Of a DNA stretch of 20,000 bases, positions 9,832 to 19,715 are shown one piece after another. The stretch's first letter is position 1. Each line of letters opens with the position of its first letter. The notes under the pieces are model-generated. The model searched no databases. It was not told the DNA's origin and saw only the letters and a program-made list of their open reading frames with translations. Made by a program: the position numbers and the translations under genes. Source of the stretch: Cristatella mucedo (lineage: Eukaryota; Bryozoa; Phylactolaemata; Cristatellidae); contig WPIO01000096.1 of the NCBI GenBank assembly GCA_009760855.2, positions 278,501-298,500 on the forward strand. Direction: 5' to 3'.

Positions 9832-9888
9832 AAGCTGAAGGAGGGCGATGGAGCTGAAGGAGGGCGATGGAGCTGAAGGAGGGCGTTG
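9832..9888 (+). repeat. Three-copy 19-bp minisatellite
   Basis: Three tandem copies of AGCTGAAGGAGGGCGATG-type units, with single-base differences in the first and last copies. Located in intron 1 just before the AT/GT microsatellite. Confidence 0.9.
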
Positions 9889-9980
9889 ACTTCTATCTCT
9901 TTCGAAGCAAGGCATATTAATAAAAGCTGATTAGCTAACTTATCAGATAAACACCAGTTAATTCCGATATAAATAAATGC

Positions 9981-9983
9981 ATG

Positions 9984-10076
<93 letters not shown>

Positions 10077-10077
10077 A
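9981..10077 (+). repeat. Compound (AT)n(GT)n microsatellite
   Basis: Alternating blocks of AT dinucleotides and GT dinucleotides: (AT), then (GT)5, then a long (AT) block, then (GT) again. It causes long artefactual open frames (Tyr-Ile and Thr-His repeats) that should be ignored. It is likely highly polymorphic. Confidence 0.97.
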
Positions 10078-10732
10078 TTTATAAATGAGACCGAAGTAAT
10101 TGCAGTACTTTGATGCACAGGACAGTGCCACCTGGACTTGCTACATTTGCAAGGCAATCAAACCAAACTCTATTATAGTTGGCTGAAATCCTTAATCTAG
10201 CATTTGGTTCTAATAGTTTTGCGACCATAGTCCTCACTACAAAGGGAAGAAATCACAGGTTCATATAAGATTACTCTGGAATATTACTTTCGAGATTATC
10301 AGAACTGTAGAAATATGAAGGGTTATTGCAGACTTGTTTTTGATATTTTAGCTAATGCGACTTACTTCAAATTACCAAAGTCATAGGATGGTTATTACGT
10401 GAAGCTGATAAATGGCTACGTGCTCTTTGAAATAGTGGAGTTCTCCAGATCAGCTAATAGCTTCAAAATAGCCAACTTAAAAGCAATGATGTGAGCTAAG
10501 CGTTCTATATTGCCCTCGGGTTACTTAATGGCTGGCTAGCACACAGCAGTCCATTCCGTCGTATTTGCTTCGTAAGCATGCTGTTAGAGGTAAAAACACA
10601 CTATGAGCCCCGAGTGGTAAATACTTGTCAACACGTATAACCCAGATGATATCATATGGAAATTAACCTATGTGCATTTCAATTTCTAGCTATAATCAAT
10701 GAATTGTTGAGAATTAAAAATTCACTCCAAAA

Positions 10733-10764
10733 GTGCGGATTGGCGTGCGGATTGGCGTGCGGAT
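10733..10764 (+). repeat. 12-bp minisatellite (2.7 copies)
   Basis: Perfect tandem copies of GTGCGGATTGGC with a partial third copy, in intron 1 about 160 bp downstream of exon 1's donor. On the minus strand an open frame would read PHAN repeats, but it lies past the donor and is not expected to be coding. Confidence 0.9.
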
Positions 10765-10920
10765 GAAAGTCTAAAGGCTTGCGGCTAATTATTCCATTTT
10801 TCGACGTCAATTTAGGTAGGGCCTGGGCAATGTAGCTCGCAATACACCGAGCCTTATCCTTCGCAGGAAACTGTTGCACGAACGACATGCAGTACCTCTA
10901 GAGGATGCAATGTAACGTAC

Positions 10921-11064
10921 CTTGACGTTAGTGAAATGCTCAGCTAAAGGTGTAGCAGTGCCCGACGGATAGTAGTTGCCTACGATGGCGTACTGAGACT
11001 CTTGAGCTCGTATTCCATGCCAAGTTAGAGAACATGTCACAGCGACTGTAACTAAGATGTCCAT
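10921..11064 (-). CDS. Exon 1: start codon and signal peptide of two-PAN secreted protein
   Basis: A 144-nt first coding exon (48 codons). The ATG sits in a good initiation context (GGCATGG, purine at -3 and G at +4). The first 20 residues form a signal peptide: short polar start, hydrophobic ILVTVAVTCSL core, and a likely cleavage after GIRA before QES. The mature N-terminus (residues 21-48) gives the first strand of a PAN/apple domain finished by exon 2. The donor is AAG|GTACGT, a strong consensus, in phase 0 to match exon 2. Exons 1-4 together predict about 192 residues, secreted, with two PAN/apple modules and no membrane anchor. Such proteins usually act in binding of ligands or microbial or matrix glycans, but this gene's ligand is unknown. 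The frame stays open past the donor; that part is intron. Confidence 0.72.
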
Positions 11065-11404
11065 GCCGTTCAGCGAAATCTCACTCCTTGGTTGCTGCTA
11101 AGATGGAGTCCACAGAGAGACTAATTGCAAATCGGTTTTGTGCTCCGCTCAGAAGACATCATTTGGCTCCCCACTTTTTGAGTGAGCCTTTCTTGGTAGT
11201 TCATGAGCCGTATGCCTTAGACAATATGTTCCGCTATCCTTCATTGTTTTTGTTTTAACAGATCAATAGATTTCCATTGTTTGCTGAAAATGGGCTGCAT
11301 GCACAGCCGCTTAGCGGTCTCGGCTAGCAATTGCAGTGCAGGCCTTGCGAGAGCCACACAGAGAGCGTGTTTGCGCTTCAATCAATACAGCTCGTGGTCA
11401 GGCT

Positions 11405-11780
11405 CCGATTCACGTATGCACGTCCGTACGGGAAAGAACGAAGAGATCAGATCAGGCCGATGACAGACAAGAAAGAGTCTCTGGCTTGCCCAGAGCGTGC
11501 GGGAAGACCAAGAGGGGCGAGATGTGCCACTTGATCGAGAGAGCCTTGGAATCTGGCGTAGCTCACCCATTGGGAGCCGGGGTCCATCCTGATTTGACCT
11601 TTGACCGCACACTGTCCTGCTTTCAAAGGCTGTTGGCTGCTAGTCATGCACAGCTATTGATGGCCTACCCTGTCTCAAATCCATTGGCTGTGGGTTGCTG
11701 CTGACGATTCTAGACTGAAAATGCAGCCAATCTTGAGAATCAGAGAGCTGCTCAGTAGCTTCCTTTCAAACGTTGGAGAT
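11405..11780 (+). repeat. Long diverged direct repeat, copy 1
   Basis: Matches 14175-14575 in the same orientation. Shared blocks in order: CCGTACG...GATCAGATCAGGCCGAT versus GTACGAAG...CTGATCAGGCCGAT; GACCTTTGACCGCACACTGTCC versus GATCTTTGAATCTTCTCTGTCC; GCTGTGGGTTGCTGCTGACG-like segments; and CTTTCAAACGTTGGAGATCAAA versus CTTTCAAATGTTGAGGGTCAAA. Overlapping open frames on both strands here are by-products. It is probably an interspersed transposable-element relic of unknown class. Confidence 0.5.
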
Positions 11781-11809
11781 CAAAGTTAGAGCAACACTGT
11801 ATTTAAAGG

Positions 11810-12030
11810 TAATAATAATAGCACTAGTAATATATAGTAATAGCACTAATAGTAGTATGGATGCATTTATATCAGCGAGCCTAATGCTTTTCAGGGCACT
11901 TCAAAATTTGTTTTACATGAAGTCGGATAGCAAGCTTAATGTAAACTATTATAGGAGAGGTGAGAAGTGAAAAGCACCGGGTCAAAGTGCAAATATACGG
12001 TGAGCGGCAGCACAGTGCACAGTGACAGCA
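11810..12030 (+). repeat. Dispersed (TAA)n-associated repeat, copy C
   Basis: Starts with a TAATAATAATAGCAC-type tract, then ATGCATTTATATCAGCGAG, CTTTTCAGGGCACTTCAAAATTT and, farther on, GAGCGGCAGCACAGTGCACAGTGACAGCATGCAC. The last block matches copy D (TAGCGGCAGCATGCACAGTGTCAGC). This is one of the two longest copies and is preceded directly by the long direct repeat at 11405-11780. Confidence 0.6.
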
Positions 12031-12696
12031 TGCACAAGAACTTTTAAGCACGAATCGCAGGGACCCACTAAATGCTGTGGTAAATATATGCATTTGTAGC
12101 TTCTTTTTAAATGTTGACAGATTAGAAAATGTCCTGCTGCAAATTAGAAGTGAATTCCGAGCTTTAAGAGTAACACTACACAAACATCTGCAAACCAAGA
12201 GCATATATGAGTTCAGCCGGTCGTGCGATCCAGGATTTAAGAGTTTAGTAACAGCACAGTCTCAGAGGGAATTTATAGTAGACGTTCTTCCGGGGTGATA
12301 GGTCATATGAATCACTCAGATCGCGTCTGCCGCAGTATTGCTAGGTTACAGCCCGAAAAGTTCCATGGAAAAAACCTGAAGTCGACTCGAAAAGACATCG
12401 TGCATCCCTGGCTGGCAAGTTGTCACTCTGGCGCGACTGGCGACCGGCTTCGACATTGCGAATTCGTCTGGCTGGCACCGGCTTGGTCCACCATTTTTTT
12501 CTGCACGCTTTCGAGAAAGTCTATTCCTATCAGCGCCTGCTGCACGCCTTTCAGCTGCCTCGTCTGCGGTCTGTCCGCTGCTCACCTCCGACACACGTTG
12601 CCGCTACCCAGTGCGTCCTGCGTCCTTTCAACTTCCGATGAAGGAGGATCTTGATTGGGTAATAATCGAAAGCGTGTTTTTCTGCAAGTTGTAAGT

Positions 12697-12777
12697 TTAT
12701 ATATATATATATATAATATATATATATATATGTGCAAGTATACATATATACATATTTATATATATGTGTATATATAA
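12697..12777 (+). repeat. AT-rich (TA)n microsatellite
   Basis: Long TA dinucleotide runs with interspersed TG and CATA units. Creates an artefactual Tyr/Ile/Thr-rich frame on the minus strand. Confidence 0.95.
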
Positions 12778-14174
12778 TGCTCAGCCATTTAATTAAGCTT
12801 GTTAACACTAAATAATAAAGTATAAAGCCGAATGCAAAAGCATGACGACCATAGGTCGCGAGTGATTGTTGTTTAAAATTAAAAGATAAATATATAATAG
12901 TATTATAAATAGTTAATCTTTAATTAAAATTGGTGATATTAATATTATCAATAGTATTACTATTAATTAATATTCGTCGTACGTTATTGGCTACTTCACA
13001 ATAATTTTGTTGTTTGGCTCACTAGGATTCTAGATCAGTATTGGGCTTCCTTGGCATGTGACCGTTTAGCAAGTTGCCAGATGTTCCTCTATGAGGACCA
13101 TTTACCTTGAGTGAGCACAATCATATTTAACTAAACAATTAACAGCGTGAATTCCATTTCATGTCAGGATTGCCTAGCAAGGCCCGAGAGGACATGTGTT
13201 ACTCAATTTATCAAATTCGTATACAAACCGAGTAGCTTGGTGCAGGAGGTCCTCTACGGGTGTGGTGTTTCCTTACTTTTGACACGGTATAGACAAGAAG
13301 ATTATGAATACTTAGGAGTGGTGACATAGCGGCGCTACCTTATGCTATTTGAAAAATAGAAAATAATCTTTGAGCAGCGATTAAGAGATGGTGGCAAGGG
13401 CTAGAATCGTCACAGGGCTGTAGTCGCTCAATTAAAAGCTCTTCTTATCTGGACGCTCTACCTACGCGCCAGACAAGGGTAGCAGGAAAATGATCGAAAC
13501 TTAGAACTGCTTAGCAGCTGCCGACGATTTGAAAGGTAAAGTCACGGATCTTCTAACAAAGCAGCTCTTTTCCGTTCTACACGGTGTTGGCTATTCTTTT
13601 AATGAATGGGCCCGAATTCACGCCTTCTCTGAATGACACTCGATTAATTGAGTTCGCAGTGAGTTCTATTGCAGCCTTCAGAAGCGTCTCTAGCACTGGT
13701 CTACGCCTTCCAGAACTCACGCTGTCTAATACGATTCCGCAGAAAACAGCTCCGTAGTCATGGTTTCCTTCTAGGGTGCCTCACGCAGCGATTCCTTCTC
13801 GAGCGCTGCCAGTGTTCGGAGCTTCGCGGCCATTCAAGCCCCGTTCCAATGGATTCTGTCGCTTTAAAAATATTGATTAGTATACATGCCTCAGTTTGAA
13901 GCCAGCTTTTGTGATGAAATGATGCAGGCTTTTCCGCGTATTTACACTTGACTAAAATGCAAGTTGATTTTCCGTTAAAAGATAGGCTTGTTTGAGAAAC
14001 CTTGCTGAGCGACAATCTTACTGCACACACATGCAGACTCTGCTACTTATATTTTGTAGGAGCATGCACGGTGGATACATATTCTTAACCAACAATGTAA
14101 CCGCTAGCCTGGATAACCGAGTTAACAAGAGTGTGCGTAAATTGTTCAGCATAATCCGACGTTAGGTTCCGAGC

Positions 14175-14575
14175 AATTGACGAACAATTGTACGAAGATG
14201 AAAAAGATATCTGATCAGGCCGATCGCAGGCCGAGAAGAGACAGTGCTAGCTTAACTCAAACGGTGATGGATGACAGTGGATTAATAATAATAATAATAA
14301 TAATATTGCACTTGTGATGGATATGTCACGGCCCCTAGCTTACCCGCAACGAACTCGGTTCGGTTCTAGTTCGATCTTTGAATCTTCTCTGTCCTCCTTC
14401 AATATACGTTTGCAGCTTGCTGCTGACGGCTACCAACGGCCCTACCTTATTGATTGGCTGTGCGTCACCGATGCTAATTTTAGGCCAACGATGTAGTAAG
14501 TTTGAGTGGAGAGCGTTTCAATAACCTCTTTCTTTCAAATGTTGAGGGTCAAATCCGGAGAAATGGTTTGTCTTG
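14175..14575 (+). repeat. Long diverged direct repeat, copy 2
   Basis: The partner of 11405-11780, interrupted by a (TAA)n tract at 14281-14306 that copy 1 lacks at that place. Similarity is block-wise and interrupted, so the copies are old. The plus-strand open frame at 14314-14496 lies inside and is not a credible gene. Confidence 0.45.
14281..14306 (+). repeat. (TAA)n trinucleotide tract
   Basis: About eight TAA units inside long repeat copy 2. TAA tracts also begin the dispersed repeat copies in this window, so insertion of that family's tail is possible. Confidence 0.9.
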
Positions 14576-14829
14576 GGGTAAATACAGTTTGCTGTCAATC
14601 GCTTAATGTGAATTGCCCTGAAAGAGTATTCAGCATTCTGTCCTGCACTAAGCTCATAGTAAAACAAAACCAGAAATCAATTCCAAAAGGTTAGCTACAT
14701 GCACGGTATCGAGTAAGGTAACGAAACAAAGACGATGCTTAGCCCAGCAACGCCAATGCAAACATAAATACGCTAATGGTCACCGCTTAGCTAGACCTCT
14801 GGTTATTAACGCTAACGGAATCAAACATA

Positions 14830-15040
14830 GGTAATAATAACAATAATAATGAACTGGATAAAGCGCCCTCAGAGCTCAATCTCTTTCTAGGCACTTTAAA
14901 TTTGCTTCAAAGGGAAACGTGATTGAACGGTGAGTAATATCATACTTGATAAACAACGTGATTAACATGGTCAGGGGTGACATGCACAGGGTCAGCATGC
15001 AAGTGTGGTTAGCGGCAGCATGCACAGTGTCAGCACTATT
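14830..15040 (+). repeat. Dispersed (TAA)n-associated repeat, copy D
   Basis: TAATAATAACAATAATAATG, then AAGCGCCCTCAGAGCTCAAT, CTCTTTCTAGGCACTTTAAA, CTTCAAAGGGAAACGTGAT and a 3' part with TAGCGGCAGCATGCACAGTG. The best-preserved copy. The AGCGCC...TCTAGGCACTTTA layout resembles short TTAT/AGCGC elements common in aquatic invertebrate genomes; this comparison is from memory. Confidence 0.65.
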
Positions 15041-15196
15041 ACTGTGCCTATGCGTCTCGGACGCCATTTCCGGGTCGGAAGCCATGTGCTGCCGGTTCCA
15101 GAACTGGGACTCGCGGGTAGCCCCGGCGGACCTGGCAGGATAGGGCTCGTCTGGATAAGGTATATTAATTTGTTGAAATATTTCAAATATAAGTTC

Positions 15197-15475
15197 ATGC
15201 ATACATGCATACATACATACATATATACACACATACATGCATGCATACATACATGTATGCATGCATGCATACATGCATGCATACATACGTACATGCATGC
15301 CTACATGCACACATGCATACATATATACATATATGCATACATACATACATACATACATACATACATACATACATACATACGTACATACATACATACATAC
15401 ATACATACATGCATACATACATACATACATGCATGCATACATGCGTAATACGTGCATACATACATGCATACACTT
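15197..15475 (+). repeat. Tetranucleotide CATA/CATG array
   Basis: About 280 bp of tandem CATA units with frequent CATG variants, purest at 15330-15410. Because the four-base unit has few stops in any frame, overlapping long frames appear on both strands (Tyr/Met/Cys/Val or Thr/His/Ile repeats). These are artefacts, not genes. Confidence 0.98.
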
Positions 15476-16299
15476 GTACGCAACCGAACATTGGAAAACT
15501 TTGCTTATTCAAAAAACCATCGGGGCTTGCTTTATCGCGTTAGGTTTGGGTGCGTTTATTTCATCATTCCATTAGGCCAGCTTGTCTGCAATATCACGGT
15601 AGCCCTGTCAGCTAACTGATGCCACGGCATTCGCTTGTCAGTATGTCAGTTTCTCAGGCAATTCGCAAATATTATGCTGCCATTGGAGCTCATTTGAAGC
15701 ACCTCTGAGCCTCTGAAGAGCAACTAAAAGCGATCACGATGTGAAATTCACCGATTGATATTTGAAATTCAACTTCGCCTTCGTTATTTTCTCGGAAGAT
15801 AATCTATGCAGGAAAGACATCGGACGTCGCTCCTCCAGCCTACGCTTTTATGTTGACGACACGAATAGCAGCCAAAAGTAAGCATTACATTCGGAATATT
15901 ACACACTGACTTGACGCTTTTAGCAACCAGATTTAGCCAGGTTCCGAGCTGCACGAGGTCAAAGAGAAACCCGCGTTTCGCACGGCTCGCTATTTCAAGG
16001 CGTCGATAACGGCTCAATGACAATCTCGCAAACCGGTTGACTGTACACGTTAATGTACTAAACATCGCACACAAAGTAAATGAAGCTTGTTTTTTTTTAA
16101 GCAAGGCCTTCGGTTGACTCGGTAGGGTTTCTCTACATTTTAAGCTGAAAAATATGAGTTAAAAACATCGATAAATTAGGCTAATTTGCCAGCCGTTTTT
16201 CTACCAGAATTCATTAATCACGCAACCAATCGGGTGGCATCGTTGAGCCGCTTATTCGCTTTGTCGCTGCAGCTTTCGATGGTCTGGAACTGCGTATAG

Positions 16300-16354
16300 T
16301 TATAATATAAATAAAATATAATATAAAATATAATATAAATAATATAAATATATC
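16300..16354 (+). repeat. AT-rich (ATATAA)n repeat
   Basis: Imperfect ATATAA/AATATA units over about 55 bp. Simple sequence only. Confidence 0.9.
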
Positions 16355-17366
16355 GTACAGTTAGAGGAGACAGCAGAAAGAGCATTCCCCTGCTGCACGT
16401 CTAGGCCTTCAAATGAGAGTGGTCGCGTAAAAAATACCTGATTTAGAACCTATTAGAACGGTTTGAAGAGATACTAGAGATTCTTAGTATAACTTTATAA
16501 TAGCGGAGCAAATCTATTAACAACGAATGCTATCAGTTGATTGATTTTATGACCTCTTATTTTCATTTAAGAGTTACAAATTCTTTGAAAAATCTCCACT
16601 TAATATCTCATCTCCCCACACACAACGAGCACAGCCGTTCGCCTTACTTAGAGCTTTGACTTTAGCCCCTTCACTCTTTCGCGGATTTTTTAAATATAGC
16701 CATTTGAAAGTTTTAGAAGTTGATCGACATAGTGAAAACGATACAGCGCCCGCTTGGTTGTCAGAGTCAATTGTACACCCGTGTATTACAATGAAAAATA
16801 AAATCATTGTGTGCATGGACTATAAGCCATAGCATTCGACCAACCCAGCTAATTCTTCAAAGCCAGGTGCAGCCGCTCCACAAGTCAGTCTGTGTGGGCA
16901 GGAACTTCTTTCCGAAAATGGGTGTGGTAAACCAAACCAATCAGAGCGTGCTTTTTAGTGATTGGCGATACCAATGCGTTTAGCTACATGCTAATAATTT
17001 GTTTAATTTTCCCTTATTTTCGAATATATTGGGTAATACTCGTGAATTGGTGACTAAAGGATTGTTAGTGCACTTCCAGAGAGCTTTGATAACGTTACAA
17101 ACGCATTCAAAGGGTCGCGAAAGATTTTTATGCTCTTACTTCGAAAATATTCGATATATTATTACAGAATTATACTTCGTGGAAATTCATTTATCGAGGT
17201 AGAGTCTGGAACTGACTAACTGTGATAAATGAGGAACGACTGTATACCGGCATCTCTACTCCCAGCAATATGGCCGCTGCCCAGGCATTCACACCAGCGT
17301 CAATTGGACTAACTAAAGAGGTAGCACTCATTGATAGCCATGGATGATTGAATGAATGGTCGGGGA

Positions 17367-17424
17367 GATGCTTACATCTATGCTGGCTGCGGCACGAGCA
17401 TCTCTATGTCGGCTGTGGTACCAC
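17367..17424 (+). repeat. Imperfect 28-29-bp tandem duplication
   Basis: GATGCTTACATCTATGCTGG then CTGCGGCAC is followed by GAGCATCTCTATGTCGGCTG then TGGTACCA, a diverged second copy. A related CATCTCTACTCCCAGC segment at 17251 may be a further relic. Confidence 0.4.
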
Positions 17425-17874
17425 CGTATCAGCTCCAACTGTTGAAAGTTCGGTGGACTCAGTGCTAGATTCACACGAAGCCTGGTCACAGTGCCGTAGC
17501 TAGTAACAGTTCACTGTTTCGTCGAGTATTTGCTATTGCCTCCCTAGCATCTTTTTTCTCATTTGGCAAAAACGCGAGCGCCCAGTTTTGAACTAAGACC
17601 GTGAGGACGCCTTCAATGGAGCCGAGCATACCTGGGCCTCAGAATTTCGCCAGCGGCTATCTACAGATACTTCTGCACGTAAGCTACCGCCACATTGATC
17701 TACCAGATTCTGCGATCGAGACAATAATTCTTCTATTGATGCTCAACAATGAGTCTCCAAACATTGTCTACGCAAAGCTGTTATGATTTTCTGGTATTTA
17801 CATTAGATACACAGTTCCAAGCTGTTCAATCTTATGCTGACCTCACGCATCCAAGTCCGCACCAGTCACTCTCT

Positions 17875-17912
17875 AGTTTTTTTTAGTTTTAGTTTTTAGT
17901 TCTTTAGTTTTA
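17875..17912 (+). repeat. AGTTTT simple repeat
   Basis: Imperfect AGTTTT/AGTTTTT units. Low-complexity sequence. Confidence 0.85.
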
Positions 17913-18289
17913 AATCCCAAAACATCTGCGCCTTGCAACATAAACTTAGCTAAAGACCCGTCGTCTTTGCATGAAGTACAGAGACCCACCATGCACAGGC
18001 ATCCGGTTTTGGTAGCTATTTAATACTACCATTCATCGTTCACTTCAATCCCGCCACCAAAAGTCAAGTGGAAATTAAAGCAATACCAAACCGCAAACTG
18101 TACACAACACTAAGCAAGAATTTAGTGCTTTCTTCCAAAGCCAAGGATGCAGCCAAATTCGTTCCTTTCTCAACAAACTCAGCAATCCGAAGCTTCGGAA
18201 CAGCCGCTATTCATCGATACCCAGTGAGCACATTGTGCCGTATGAGCTATCCACAGCTTTTTGATGAGATAAGAGACAATGCGATCGAA

Positions 18290-18327
18290 GTATAAGTGTA
18301 AGTAAGTATAAATATAAGTATAAGTGC
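18290..18327 (+). repeat. TATAAG simple repeat
   Basis: Imperfect TATAAG/TGTAAG/TAAGTA units over about 38 bp. Confidence 0.85.
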
Positions 18328-19230
18328 GATCGATTATAGTAAGAGTAACAGTTAGAGGACCAACCATGGGGAGTCGTATTATTTAGTCACGATCTTTTGC
18401 CACAGTTTTCAATTTTAAGAGTTTATTCATCGAACGTTTAGGTTAGCCTAACATGAATTTTCGACTAGCCAATTACCATGCTCACTTTTTAATGGAAGCG
18501 GAAAATAAGTAAATCAAGGATTGTTAGTTAAGCTATTATTAAAACTTAGTCTTTCAGTGATGACTCCAAATTGGATATAATTATGTAGCTGTAAGTGATT
18601 GGCATCGGGTTTCTTGAATTCTATAACCATTTCCTCAGGTGCTAAACTAACGGACATATGCACATTTTTATAAATATAAGTTATAAAAGCTGAGCTTGAA
18701 AGTAATCAAGTAAAGCTCATCTTTCTCGCCGAATATGGTTTTAACAAAAAGTGATGCCTCTTCCGGCGATTCTTCTGATTTCTGATATATTTAATAGTAG
18801 GCTAACGGAATGGTATTTCATGAGTGTATCAATGCTTAATCTTGAGGGCGTTAGGCATGGGTAGACTGTAGTGCTAATAATTATTTAAATCCAATTCATT
18901 TATTGATAAGGCACCGGGTAACACTCTATTGGCATTCACGTACGAAGTTAGAGTAAATGATTTCAATTATTTTAAGTTTAAAAATAAGCTCAAAAACGCA
19001 AAACTGTAGATCAGACCTCGTTTGTACCCTAAAAGCTGAGAGAACTGTAAGCTAAGGTGCGTAAATATGTATTTGTTGAAACCAGTAACGAGATATGTCA
19101 AAGACGAAACATACAATCGTTTCAAGGTAATTAATACTGAAAGAAGGTGCAAAATCGTGCAAGAATACACAATATATAGTTGCAAGTTTCCTATATTAAG
19201 ATCGTTTACGTAGTCCACGTCTTTTCTATC

Positions 19231-19236
19231 TTTATT
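19231..19236 (-). promoter_or_regulatory. Candidate polyadenylation signal of the FAMeT-domain gene
   Basis: AATAAA on the minus strand about 280 nt past the stop codon of the FAMeT exon, directly after the GA/CT tract and a G run. If used, the GA tract would be part of the 3' UTR. Chance AATAAA cannot be excluded. Confidence 0.3.

Positions 19237-19245
<9 letters not shown>

Positions 19246-19315
<70 letters not shown>
19246..19315 (+). repeat. (CT)n dinucleotide tract, preceded by a C run
   Basis: About 35 uninterrupted CT units following ten C at 19237-19246. A long pure tract, so likely polymorphic. It produces an Arg-Glu or Leu-Ser repeat frame that is not coding. It may fall in the 3' UTR of the FAMeT-domain gene as a purine (GA) run on the transcript. 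Confidence 0.98.
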
Positions 19316-19317
<2 letters not shown>

Positions 19318-19516
19318 AGTAGAGCCCTTGTCGTTATTCGGCTAAGCCGTGCCTTAGTGTTCGTGTAGAGACGTTGCCCTAAACTCATTGGCTTGCCAGA
19401 AAAGACTTCGATTAGGTAGACTCACTAGGCAATCCAGTCAAGAGTGACGAAAATTATTGGGTCCGTTGCCAGAGACTAGCACCGGAAGCGGATCAACAAT
19501 CGCTCCATTACGAGTT

Positions 19517-19715
19517 CTAGACCGTGCCACTGACGCCCACACCGTAGGTGGGCAGCTGAAGCGTCCAATGGCCGGCGCCGCCGCCCCATCCGGATAAAGC
19601 TATTGCTTTGACAGGGTACGGTGCAGGGTCTGGGTAGCTGAATGCCGTCGATTGGCCCACGACATTACCCTGTCCAAACTTGAGGATGCCGCCGGTCCAC
19701 GAAATCCACAGATTG
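19517..19715 (-). CDS. 3' exon of a gene with a FAMeT-like (PF12248-type) domain, partial
   Basis: On the minus strand ACAATTTTTCAG is a strong acceptor, and the exon then codes 65 residues before TAG. The sequence carries the C-terminal half of the farnesoic-acid-O-methyltransferase-like domain: LWISWTGGI (the F/L-W-I-S-W-x-G-G-x-I signature), G-x-G-N-V-V-G, P-D-P-x-P-x-P-V-K and G-x-x-G-H-W near the end. Despite its name this domain is a beta-rich module found in many secreted or surface invertebrate proteins, often beside lectin-like or PAN modules; enzyme activity should not be assumed. The intron phase is 2. The N-terminal half of the domain is not found in the 285 bp upstream, so that exon is outside the window. 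Whether 19517 is the true C-terminus or a donor (weak GTGTGG or GTCAGT options just before the stop) ends the exon earlier is open. Confidence 0.75.

Larger units (their letters stand above)
4591..10920 (-). other. Intron 1 of two-PAN gene (6.3 kb, repeat-rich)
   Basis: A phase-0 intron opening GTACGT after exon 1 and ending TTGAAG before exon 2. It hosts the SPIN-like hAT element (8517-8838), a (TAA)n-associated repeat (7801-7891), a CpG-rich hairpin patch (8870-9060), a possible SINE fragment (9276-9312), small tandem arrays (7361, 9832, 10733) and a compound AT/GT microsatellite (9981-10077). Stretches 4600-6400 and 10080-10730 show nothing I can name. An additional exon inside this intron cannot be excluded, but the two flanking exons join in phase and make a complete PAN domain without one. 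Confidence 0.55.
11065..19230. other. Intergenic, repeat-rich region upstream of the two-PAN gene
   Basis: Between the two minus-strand genes. The proximal part (11065-11300) should hold the promoter and 5' UTR of the two-PAN gene, but I see no TATA box. An upstream ATG at about 11165 would open a short uORF if transcription starts above it. Farther out lie paired dispersed repeats (11405-12030, 14175-15040), AT-rich microsatellites and a CATA array. The stretches 12300-12660, 13000-14000, 15500-16250, 16400-17350 and 18340-19200 contain only short frames with no recognised domain. Some could be undetected exons or 3' UTR of the FAMeT gene. Confidence 0.4.

Noticed and set aside
9822-10157. 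111-codon minus-strand frame with Thr-His and Tyr-Ile runs
   Set aside because: Created by the AT/GT microsatellite and adjacent 19-bp minisatellite.
11336-11704. 122-codon plus-strand frame and overlapping frames on both strands
   Set aside because: Falls inside the long dispersed repeat; the frame is not conserved in the second copy at 14175-14575.
15195-15543. Several long overlapping frames on both strands rich in Tyr/Met/Cys/Val or Thr/His/Ile
   Set aside because: Direct products of the CATA/CATG tetranucleotide array; no unique sequence supports coding.
15784-16104. 106-codon minus-strand frame between the two genes
   Set aside because: No domain recognised and no clear acceptor/donor; could be a missed exon but nothing supports it.
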